Source: Candidatus Roizmanbacteria bacterium GW2011_GWC2_34_23 (GTDB lineage Bacteria > Patescibacteriota > Microgenomatia > UBA1406 > GWC2-37-13). From it: DNA of 42,041 nucleotides. Under the pieces are notes generated by a model that was not told the DNA's origin, did not search any database, and was given only the letters and a program-made list of their open reading frames with translations. Of the stretch, positions 34,423 to 42,041 are shown in pieces. Numbering within the stretch: the first letter of the stretch is position 1; each line of letters starts with the position of its first letter. The stretch is from the NCBI GenBank assembly GCA_000990305.1, contig LBPR01000008.1, positions 1-42,041 of the forward strand. Reading direction: 5' to 3'. The position numbers and the translations under genes are program-made.

Positions 34423-35718
34423 TTATCTTCCCTGAATTCTGACATTGTTAGTAGTTCCAGTTCGACTTCCAAATCCTCCGAAGACCGATTGAGTACTAGT
34501 TGAAGATTTTGTTGTTGTGGCAGTTGTAGTTGAGGTAATTATAGTATCACCCTCTTTTAATCCTGAGATTATTTCTGTCTGACTATCAGAGACCAATCCA
34601 ATTTCAATGTTTTGGTTGACTGGTTTTCTTTTTTCAAGTATTTGCACATAGTTATTGCCACTATCATCACTTTTTATTGCTGAGGAAGGTATAAGTAGCA
34701 CATCATCCTTTGTATTAGTGATAATACTTGCAGAAATTCCCATGTTGGGTAAAATTTCGTTTGATTTTGTATCAAGTAAAACCACTGTTGGATAATTTGT
34801 TACCCCGGATGAAACCGAGCCAACCATGTCAATGGAGATGACTTTACCGGTAAAAGTTTTGGTCGAAAAAGCATCAAAAGTAATCGTCGCCTTATCCCCT
34901 ATTTTTATTTTTGGGACATCAATTTCAGTTAAGTTTATTGATAGAGTTGGTAGCGCATCTGTTTTTATGTTTGCAATTTTATTGGTCGTTGCTGAAGTAT
35001 TGCTGCTCGATTGAGAATTGATAACTGAACCAATCTGTAAAGATAATCCTGAAACTGTTCCTGAAATAGGGGCATAAATGATCGGTGAAGCCTGTTGATA
35101 TGAATACCAAGCTGTATTGAGTGATGATTGCGCTTGCTCAATTGCTTTTTGTTGGGCTTTATATTTTGCTTCTGATAATAACCAATTGTCTTCAGAAATT
35201 CTGAATTCAGTTTGCGACTGTCTCTCAGGAGTATTGGGGGTCTTGTCACTATTTTCATATTTTGAACTTGTAGATAAATTATAGTAACTCTGCCATTTGG
35301 TAAATAGATCCGCTTGAGTTGAAAAAAGACTGTCTTTGGTAGTTTGTAGTGAATTCTTAGCCGATTGATATGAAGCCCATGCTTGAGAAGATTTTTGTTG
35401 TCCCTCAAGATCAAGTTCTAGTTCGGCAATTTTATCTCCAGTTTTAACAATGTCTCCATCTTTCACATAAATATTTTTTACAACCCCTGTTGCCTCCGTT
35501 GTGATGTTACTACTATTAGTTGATGCAACCGTCCCTGATCCTGTAACCGTAACAACTAAATTTCCTTTGACAGCTTTTTCTGTTTGATACGTAATTTTGC
35601 CATTTTTATTTAAAAATAATTTTGAAATGGCAAAATATCCTACTGCAAAAATTACGATAATCAAAATAATTTTTTTAATTAAGCTCATTTTCAAAAACCA
35701 ATTTTTTATTTTATTCAT
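34423..35718 (-). CDS. MacA/HlyD-type periplasmic adaptor-like protein
   Basis: TVTGSGTVASTNSSNITTEATGVVKNIYVKDGDIVKTGDKIAEL, IYAPISGTVSGL, LIPSSAI. Confidence 0.9.
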   Translation of the reverse strand: MNKIKNWFLKMSLIKKIILIIVIFAVGYFAISKLFLNKNGKITYQTEKAVKGNLVVTVTGSGTVASTNSSNITTEATGVVKNIYVKDGDIVKTGDKIAELELDLEGQQKSSQAWASYQSAKNSLQTTKDSLFSTQADLFTKWQSYYNLSTSSKYENSDKTPNTPERQSQTEFRISEDNWLLSEAKYKAQQKAIEQAQSSLNTAWYSYQQASPIIYAPISGTVSGLSLQIGSVINSQSSSNTSATTNKIANIKTDALPTLSINLTEIDVPKIKIGDKATITFDAFSTKTFTGKVISIDMVGSVSSGVTNYPTVVLLDTKSNEILPNMGISASIITNTKDDVLLIPSSAIKSDDSGNNYVQILEKRKPVNQNIEIGLVSDSQTEIISGLKEGDTIITSTTTATTTKSSTSTQSVFGGFGSRTGTTNNVRIQGR

Positions 35719-35748
35719 AAAAACGTATTTTAATTTTAAATTCTGAAT

Positions 35749-36762
35749 TTATCCTGAAATTGGCAATTTTATTATAAACGTTGTTCCTTTGTTAGGCTTA
35801 CTGTTAACTAAAATTTTTCCATGATGATTATCTATAACGTTTTTCACAATTGATAATCCCAACCCATAACCAGTAACTTTTATTTTTGATCGCGATTGAT
35901 CAACCCGATAAAATCGATCAAAAATATTTGGCAAATCCTTTTTATCTATCCCTATTCCTTGATCTTTTATTTCTATGTTCAATTGAGAATCAGTTGTTCT
36001 AGATGTAAAAAAAATAGTCGTTCCATTGGGGCTATATTTAATTGCATTATCCAAAATATTGGTAAACGCATTGACTAAATCAAATTCTATTCCTGATATT
36101 TTCTTATCAGAAACTTTATTGATGATTTTTATTTTTTTATTAAGTGCTTGATTATTAAGTTTTGAAATTGATTGATTAATAATTTTTTTAATAGATACTT
36201 GTTGAAAAAATTTTGTGTTTGAATGTTGATATTGTGTTAGATTTAATAATGAATCAGAAAGTCTTTGCAAATCATTAACATCTTCTATACTTTCGCTCAT
36301 TATTTTTTTAGCATCCTCTAATAGTAAGTTCTTGTCACGAAGATTGACTTCTAAAGAACTTTTTAAGGCTGTTAATGGCGTTCTAAATTCGTGAGAAGCA
36401 TCAGAAATAAAACGATTTTGTTCTTCGACCATTGCTTGAATTGGACGCAAAGTTTTTCCGGCTAAGAAATAAGAAAGACTGCCGACGATAAAAAATATTC
36501 CGCCATTAATAATAATCAAAATAAGAGCTAATCTACGTTTAGTTTCTTCAATTAAATCTGGATCTATAAAACGCACTGGTGGGGGCTGAGGAAAATAATT
36601 ATTTTCTTGGAATCGGCGTTCTATTCTTAATTTTTGACTTTGAGAAAAACGGTCAATTTCACTGGTTATCCCTTTATAAATGATAAGACTGAAAGATACG
36701 CTGATAAACATCAGGATCAATAGATACCAAGCGGTTAATTTTAATCGGGCATTTTTAAACAT
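35749..36762 (-). CDS. Sensor histidine kinase
   Basis: FISDASHEFRTPLTALKSSLE (H box), NILDNAIKYSPNG (N box), DQGIGIDKKDLPNIFDRFYR. Confidence 0.95.
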   Translation of the reverse strand: MFKNARLKLTAWYLLILMFISVSFSLIIYKGITSEIDRFSQSQKLRIERRFQENNYFPQPPPVRFIDPDLIEETKRRLALILIIINGGIFFIVGSLSYFLAGKTLRPIQAMVEEQNRFISDASHEFRTPLTALKSSLEVNLRDKNLLLEDAKKIMSESIEDVNDLQRLSDSLLNLTQYQHSNTKFFQQVSIKKIINQSISKLNNQALNKKIKIINKVSDKKISGIEFDLVNAFTNILDNAIKYSPNGTTIFFTSRTTDSQLNIEIKDQGIGIDKKDLPNIFDRFYRVDQSRSKIKVTGYGLGLSIVKNVIDNHHGKILVNSKPNKGTTFIIKLPISG

Positions 36763-36767
36763 ATATT

Positions 36768-37442
36768 TTAGCTTCCTATTTTGTAACCAAATCCCCTTAC
36801 CGTATTTATTAAAGGTTTTTTGTTATTAAATGGCTTATCAATTTTATTTCTTAAATTTTTTATATATACTTCAATAGTATTCGGCAAAATATCCGCGTCG
36901 TAATCCCAAACATGAGTAATGATTTGGTCTTTAGTAACAATTGTTTTTTTATTCGCAAGTAAATATTCAAGTAAAGAAAACTCTTTACTGGAAAGTTTTA
37001 TTTCTTGACCATCTCTTTTAACTGAAAATAATTTTTTATCCAAAACTAAGTCTTCTACTGAAAGATTAGTATTTACGATCGTGCCCTTTCTTCGAGTTAA
37101 CGCTCGAACTCTCGCTAATAATTCATCAAAAGAAAACGGTTTGGTCATATAATCATCAGCTCCTGCATCGAGCCCAACCACTTTATCTTCCGTTTGGCCT
37201 TTGGCTGTTAACATTAAAATAGGAATGTGGATTTTATTTTTTCTAAGTTCTTTGCAGATCTCTATTCCATTCATTTCCGGAAGCATAATGTCAAGAAGTA
37301 TTAAGTCGTAATCTTCAGTTGATGCCAGATCATAACCGTCAGTACCAGTGTAGGCAACGTCGACGGCATATCTTTCCTGTTCTAAACCCTTTTTTATGGA
37401 GTTAGCAATCCTATGTTCGTCCTCAACTATTAAGATTCTCAT
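36768..37442 (-). CDS. OmpR/PhoB-family response regulator
   Basis: MRILIVEDEHRIA, LILLDIMLPEMNGIE, winged-helix C-terminus. Confidence 0.95.
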   Translation of the reverse strand: MRILIVEDEHRIANSIKKGLEQERYAVDVAYTGTDGYDLASTEDYDLILLDIMLPEMNGIEICKELRKNKIHIPILMLTAKGQTEDKVVGLDAGADDYMTKPFSFDELLARVRALTRRKGTIVNTNLSVEDLVLDKKLFSVKRDGQEIKLSSKEFSLLEYLLANKKTIVTKDQIITHVWDYDADILPNTIEVYIKNLRNKIDKPFNNKKPLINTVRGFGYKIGS

Positions 37443-37448
37443 AAAAAG

Positions 37449-37479
37449 ATTATAGTCTTTTGGCTGAAAGTTGGCTGAA
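37449..37479 (-). promoter_or_regulatory. Direct-repeat operator (TTCAGCCAA-CT-TTCAGCCAA) and TATAAT -10 upstream of the response regulator
   Basis: Repeats at 37479-37471 and 37468-37460 (11-bp period), TATAAT 37454-37449. Confidence 0.6.
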
Positions 37480-37490
37480 TATTAATTAAT

Positions 37491-37778
37491 TTATTTAAAT
37501 TGAAGAATAAGTTTACTATCAAGTGCTTCAGCTAATCTTTTCAAAAGCAAGAGAGAGGGATTAGCAGACATCGTCTCAATCCTTGAAATAACTGCCTGAG
37601 TGGTGTTTACTTTTTTTGCTAAAATCCTTTGAGAAAAATTTTTAGATAACCTTTTTTTGATTAAAGCACTAGCCAAATCATACTCTACTTGGGATTTTTT
37701 CCAGGTCATTTCAAATTGAGGATCTTTAAGCGAATGCTTTAAGTGGTCTTGAAATGTATAGACTAGTTTGTTTTTCAT
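37491..37778 (-). CDS. HTH (XRE/HigA-like) antitoxin
   Basis: SQRILAKKVNTTQAVISRIETMSANPSLLLLKRLAEAL; start at MKNKLVY. Confidence 0.88.
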   Translation of the reverse strand: MKNKLVYTFQDHLKHSLKDPQFEMTWKKSQVEYDLASALIKKRLSKNFSQRILAKKVNTTQAVISRIETMSANPSLLLLKRLAEALDSKLILQFK

Positions 37779-37794
37779 ATGAATTGATGATATC

Positions 37795-38148
37795 TTAAAA
37801 GATATCATTTGTCAAGAGCCATTGACGATATCTTTTTATAGCAATATTGATTTCTTTAGGATTAGTTTTTTGAGTTTTTTTAATAAATCCATGGAGAAGT
37901 AAAACTGTTTCGTTTCGGGGAATAATATATATAATACGAATATTATCTTTACCCAAAATTCTTACCTCCCATAAAGGAGTTCCCCTTAATTTTTTAGTAT
38001 GTTGAGGAATTGAATGAATTCCGTACTCAATTATTAATTTAAAAATATGAAATATTTTGATTTTTTGTTTTTGTTCCAGAGAATCAATAAAATCCTTAAC
38101 AGGATTAACTCCTGAAGAAGAAATAAAATACTGTATTTTAGTTGTCAT
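37795..38148 (-). CDS. RelE/HigB-like (Gp49-type) toxin
   Basis: LRGTPLWEVRILGKDNIRIIYIIPRNETVLLLHGFIKKTQKTNPKEINIAIKR; start at MTTKIQ. Confidence 0.9.
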   Translation of the reverse strand: MTTKIQYFISSSGVNPVKDFIDSLEQKQKIKIFHIFKLIIEYGIHSIPQHTKKLRGTPLWEVRILGKDNIRIIYIIPRNETVLLLHGFIKKTQKTNPKEINIAIKRYRQWLLTNDIF

Positions 38149-38154
38149 AAAAAA

Positions 38155-38204
38155 ATAATAAAGCCGTTTATGAATCTTGTCCACCGCTTATAACCTACAA
38201 AAGT
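38155..38204 (-). promoter_or_regulatory. Predicted HigB promoter with the same upstream module as the RAYT promoter
   Basis: TGGACA (38183-38178), 17-nt spacer, TATTAT (38160-38155); 26/27 identity of 38178-38204 with 9444-9470. Confidence 0.6.
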
Positions 38205-38304
38205 GATTGTTCAGATCATTCAGAAAGTATTATTTTGATGATAGATATCACTTCCTTTTTGGCTAGAATGACACTGGAAAATAAATTTTGTATAATTTAT
38301 ACAT

Positions 38305-38571
38305 ATGACTTCGATCCAAGATCTTGAAAAAGAGATTCTGTTAATAAAAACCAGAAATAAAAAAGTTGAAATTGATAAAGCCTGGGAAACTAGTTGGACT
38401 AGAAAATTTTTATTAATGACATTTACTTATCTTGGAATTGGTTTTTATTTGCGGGCAATTAATATTGATAAACCTTGGTTAAACGCGATAGTTCCTTCTG
38501 TTGGATTTCTTCTGTCAACGTTTACTTTGCCTTTTTTTAAAAAGATTTGGGAAAAATATATTCATCATTAA
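38305..38571 (+). CDS. Small 2TM-domain membrane protein
   Basis: Two hydrophobic segments. Confidence 0.6.
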   Translation: MTSIQDLEKEILLIKTRNKKVEIDKAWETSWTRKFLLMTFTYLGIGFYLRAINIDKPWLNAIVPSVGFLLSTFTLPFFKKIWEKYIHH

Positions 38572-38578
38572 AATCCAT

Positions 38579-38607
38579 TTGACATGGTAAAAAAGGTTAT
38601 TTATGAT
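38579..38607 (+). promoter_or_regulatory. Predicted promoter of the RRM gene
   Basis: TTGACA-N17-TATGAT; implies ~105-nt leader with AAGGAGGTG SD. Confidence 0.55.
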
Positions 38608-38719
38608 ATACTTATTAAAGTTAATTCAGTATGGTAGAAAAACTGCTGTTGGAAAACAATTCAGTTTGTAAACTTCTGGATAACATTCATATTTAATCAA
38701 AAGGAGGTGAAAAACATAA

Positions 38720-39018
38720 ATGGATAACAAAAAATTGTACGTAGGAAATCTTCCTTGGACATTGACTAATGATTCATTAAAAGAAATGTTTGCGCAATTT
38801 GGTGAAGTTACTGAAGCCATCATCATCACAGACAGAATGTCTGGAAGATCAAAAGGTTTCGGTTTCGTCACATTCGCAACTGAAGAGGCAGCCGCAGCGG
38901 CTACTCAACAAATGCATGAAAAAGAATTTGAAGGTAGAAAAATCGGCGACCAGGTGGAGGCGGTTTTAACCGAGGTGGTGGAGGTGGTGGATTTAGAGAT
39001 GATCGAAGAAGCTATTAA
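38720..39018 (+). CDS. RRM-domain RNA-binding protein; Gly-rich C-terminus restored in the -1 frame
   Basis: KLYVGNLPWTLTNDSLKEMFAQFGEV...GRSKGFGFVTF; -1 frame reads PGGGGFNRGGGGGGFRDDRRSY*. Confidence 0.85.
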
Positions 39019-39033
39019 TTTTAGCAAAAAAAC

Positions 39034-39104
39034 AAACACTATCTATTAGTTTCACTTTTTCTTTTAATTGAAGAAAAAAGTATAACGAAGGATAGTGTTT
39101 TTTT
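39034..39104. terminator. Bidirectional terminator between RRM gene and typA
   Basis: AAACACTATC (39034-39043) / GATAGTGTTT (39091-39100) followed by T-run, inner A/T-rich stem. Confidence 0.75.
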
Positions 39105-40941
39105 ATGCTGAAAGACTTTCGGCACGTCGACCTTCGACGCGTCTTTTAGTTAATGAAAGGTGTTCTTTTCTAATCCTGATATTTAATGGGGTGACTTCCA
39201 ACATTTCATCATCGTTAATAAAATCTAATGCCTGTTCAAGTGACATTGGAGACGCCGGAATTAAACCAACCGAAACTCCCTCGCCGGCTGACCTGTTATT
39301 TGTTAGTTGTTTTTCTTTAACAACGTTAACTTCTATATCCATTTCTCTTGAAGATAATCCAACGACCATTCCCTCATAAACTTCAACTCCAATCCCAACA
39401 AAAAGAGTTCCCCTGCTTTGACTTTTGACCAAACCATAGGTTACTGTCACGCCAGGTTTAGTTGCAATTAAAGCACCGTTTCTTGATGACTCCATTTTTT
39501 GTCCCTTTGGAAAATAACCTAAAAAATAAGCACTAAGAATGGCCGTTCCTCGGGTTTTTGTGAGCAACGAGCTTCTGACTCCGAGCAAATTATAATCTGA
39601 GATTTTATAAATTAATCTGGTCGTATTACCGGTTGTCACCATGTCAATCATCTCTCCTTTTCGCTTACCAAACTCCTCAGTCACCAAACCCATATAATCT
39701 TTATCTACGTCTATTGTCACTTCTTCAAACGGCTCATTAATTACTCCATTAATTTTTTTGTAAATTACTTGGGGTTTCGAAACCTGAAGCTCATACCCTT
39801 CTCTTCTCATTGTTTCAATTAAAATTGCTAAGTGCAATTCTCCTCGACCATAAACTACATAATTAACTCCCTCAGGGTCTTCTTCTATTTTTAATCCTAA
39901 GTTTGTCTGTTTTTCTTTTTCTAATCTTTCTTTGATTTGACGAGATGTGCAATATTTTCCCTCTCGCCCAGAAAATGGGCTGGTGTTTGGACCGATTGTA
40001 ATCTTAATCGTTGGATCTTCAACTTTAATTGATGGAAGACTGACAGGATTGGATGGATCGCAGATAGTTTGACCGATATTTAATTGAGGAATGCCGGCAA
40101 TGGCAACGATATCACCACTGGCAACCCAATTGACTTCCTTTTTTTGTAAACCTTCAAATGTATATAATTTTTGGGCCCGATACTGACCAATAATCTTATT
40201 ATCCTGAACCAAAACGATTGGTTGATCTTTCTTTAATATCCCCTGGGATACTTCCCCAATACAAAGCTTGCCAACATAGTTATCATAGTCTAAAGTTGAA
40301 ATTAACATTTGAAAAGGTTTATCATCATCAATCGCACTATTGTCTATTTCTTTAATTATCGTATCAAATAGAGGAACAAGATTATCTTTGCTATCTGGAG
40401 AATATTTTTCCGGAAGTTCATAAAAAGCTTTTCCGTCCCTGCCAACCGCATAAAGAGTCTTGAAATGGAGAAAAGATTCGTCAAGAGCTAACTCCAAAAT
40501 CAAGTCTTCCACTTGGTTCAAAACTTCTTTTGGTCTAGCGTCTTTTTTATCAATCTTATTAATGATTAAAATTAGTTTTAACTTTGCTTCAATGGCTTTT
40601 TTTAAAACAAATTTTGTCTGAGGAAGGGGACCTTCAGCGGCATCAACCAATAAAATTGCTCCGCTAGCCATATTGATGACCCGCTCCACTTCACCACCAA
40701 AATCCGCATGTCCCGGAGTATCTACAATATTGATTTTTGTGTTTTTGTAAAAAACTGCTGTATTTTTAGCCAAGATCGTAATCCCCTTTTCCCTTTCAAG
40801 GTCATTTGAATCCATGATCAATGTTTCTCCCATTTCTTTTTGATTATCTCTAAAAGTATGGGTTTGTTTGAGGATAGCGTCCACAAGCGTGGTCTTGCCG
40901 TGATCAACGTGGGCAATAATAACAACGTTTCGAATTTCCAT
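39103..40941 (-). CDS. typA: GTPase TypA/BipA
   Basis: [43 protein letters not shown]. Confidence 0.96.
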   Translation of the reverse strand: MEIRNVVIIAHVDHGKTTLVDAILKQTHTFRDNQKEMGETLIMDSNDLEREKGITILAKNTAVFYKNTKINIVDTPGHADFGGEVERVINMASGAILLVDAAEGPLPQTKFVLKKAIEAKLKLILIINKIDKKDARPKEVLNQVEDLILELALDESFLHFKTLYAVGRDGKAFYELPEKYSPDSKDNLVPLFDTIIKEIDNSAIDDDKPFQMLISTLDYDNYVGKLCIGEVSQGILKKDQPIVLVQDNKIIGQYRAQKLYTFEGLQKKEVNWVASGDIVAIAGIPQLNIGQTICDPSNPVSLPSIKVEDPTIKITIGPNTSPFSGREGKYCTSRQIKERLEKEKQTNLGLKIEEDPEGVNYVVYGRGELHLAILIETMRREGYELQVSKPQVIYKKINGVINEPFEEVTIDVDKDYMGLVTEEFGKRKGEMIDMVTTGNTTRLIYKISDYNLLGVRSSLLTKTRGTAILSAYFLGYFPKGQKMESSRNGALIATKPGVTVTYGLVKSQSRGTLFVGIGVEVYEGMVVGLSSREMDIEVNVVKEKQLTNNRSAGEGVSVGLIPASPMSLEQALDFINDDEMLEVTPLNIRIRKEHLSLTKRRVEGRRAESLSA

Positions 40942-41030
40942 AGTATAAAAAAAACCACCATCATAAATCGGTGGATTAATGAATCACATTGTACCACAAT
41001 TTAATGCTGTTTATTGTATCATTATTAGCT

Positions 41031-41804
41031 ATGAGCATAGCTTCAATACATGATAAGCTCGAAGCCTTTTTAAATAGGATTCAAAAAATTTCTTTTAGTG
41101 ATCTTCCAACTATTCATTTTCCATCTTGGGATGAGTTAAAAGAAAAAGCTAAAAGTATAAAGGTTGAACCGGGTTGGGCAATTTATTTTGTCCGAGAAAA
41201 AAATTATATTGATCATGTTGCCATAATTCCTCATCAAGATGAAATAAACCTTAATTTATTTGATGCGCTTTTACTTAATGCTGCGCCTCCACCAATTGGG
41301 CTCGGAGTTGGGCCACTAGTAGATAATCAATCAGATATGTCAGGATTAAGAATTATAACTGCCATTGAATATATTGAACTTTTCAACAAAGGAGATTACA
41401 AAAAAATATTTTTTGGTCCTCCGCCTGTTAATAATAAGGAGATTATAAAGAAAGCCGGTCTTATTGCAAAGGAAATCAGCGATTCAGGAATTATAGATAA
41501 TCAACCGGTTGTTTATTCTTTCTCTATGATTCCCTTGATTAAAAAATTTTATGCAATTAATTTTGATCCGATAAAATCAAAAACAAAATTGGCTTTTTTA
41601 ACTAGAAAGCTTAAAAAAACAGTTAAAGCAATTTATTGTGGAAGCTTAGTGGCTCAAATTTGGCAAAAAGCTGGAATTTTAAATCTTCCCGAAGTAAAAT
41701 TTTTAAAAATTCGTGGACATTCCAGTTTTACTCTTTTTAAATGGTCTAAATTAAACAAATCAATTTTGGGGGGAATAAGTTGGGATGATGATAAGGTAGT
41801 CTAA
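41031..41804 (+). CDS. Putative permuted papain-fold (YiiX/NlpC-P60-like) cysteine hydrolase
   Basis: EPGWAIYFVREKNYIDHVAIIP (candidate His) and IYCGSLVAQIWQKAGI (candidate Cys), in permuted order. Confidence 0.4.
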   Translation: MSIASIHDKLEAFLNRIQKISFSDLPTIHFPSWDELKEKAKSIKVEPGWAIYFVREKNYIDHVAIIPHQDEINLNLFDALLLNAAPPPIGLGVGPLVDNQSDMSGLRIITAIEYIELFNKGDYKKIFFGPPPVNNKEIIKKAGLIAKEISDSGIIDNQPVVYSFSMIPLIKKFYAINFDPIKSKTKLAFLTRKLKKTVKAIYCGSLVAQIWQKAGILNLPEVKFLKIRGHSSFTLFKWSKLNKSILGGISWDDDKVV

Positions 41805-41812
41805 AGTTATTA

Positions 41813-42041
41813 TTAATATTCACCCTTTTTAATTTTTTCTAGATCGTGTTTATCTGCCAAGTCGAATTGATAAGGTGGTCCTCCTCTAAAGAGGTTGACC
41901 ACACTAATGTCTTCAACCACCCAAAACATCACGCTTTCTTCATTGTTGGAGTGATAGGGATTGTTTGCGTCCTCGTGGTCTATACTGCTTTTGTAGTTGA
42001 TGTTGATCAATCCTAACAAGTGTCCTAGTTCGTGATTAAGC
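41813..42041 (-). CDS. 3' part of a zinc metallopeptidase truncated by window end
   Basis: Frame through the window end reads LNHELGHLLGLININ (HExxHxxG). Confidence 0.7.
   Translation of the reverse strand, partial: LNHELGHLLGLININYKSSIDHEDANNPYHSNNEESVMFWVVEDISVVNLFRGGPPYQFDLADKHDLEKIKKGEY

Noticed and set aside
1-42041. Alternative genetic code (TGA = Gly, code 25) as an explanation for broken frames
   Set aside because: TGA is used as the natural stop in several genes (e.g. 631-634, ATGA overlaps at 19110 and 19862), and the breaks are frame changes rather than in-frame TGA codons
1-42041. CRISPR array, prophage or integron
   Set aside because: No regularly spaced repeats with unique spacers, no phage structural genes, no integrase seen

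Overview
The gene content looks like a Candidate Phyla Radiation (Microgenomates/Patescibacteria-like) chromosome segment; this assignment is from recall of gene families, not from a search. The standard code is used, since TGA acts as a stop. Housekeeping loci: rpmH-yidC-jag, valS, an ATP-dependent DNA ligase, typA, a 5S rRNA and tRNA-Gln(TTG). Other blocks: (i) T4SS-like/VirB2- and VirB6-like membrane proteins next to two large tail-anchored proteins of unknown function; (ii) a glycosyltransferase/membrane-protein cluster; (iii) a two-component system leading into a MacAB-like exporter; (iv) a HigBA-like toxin-antitoxin pair, a Fic protein and a RAYT (REP-associated tyrosine transposase). 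The most interesting signals are mostly non-coding: a poly-C9 tract inside a promoter spacer upstream of a predicted surface protein (candidate phase-variable promoter); a GxxExxY gene bracketed by inverted repeats plus a gene-less copy of the same repeat (candidate mobile element); a 27-bp module at the -35 position of both the RAYT and the HigB promoters; several palindrome families inserted in frame in conserved genes; a recurrent '-10 box + exactly 6 nt + ATG' pattern suggesting leaderless transcripts; and a compact small-RNA/small-ORF locus. Several genes (YYY-family membrane protein, ligase, RRM protein, GIY-YIG) carry reading-frame breaks that need read-level checks.
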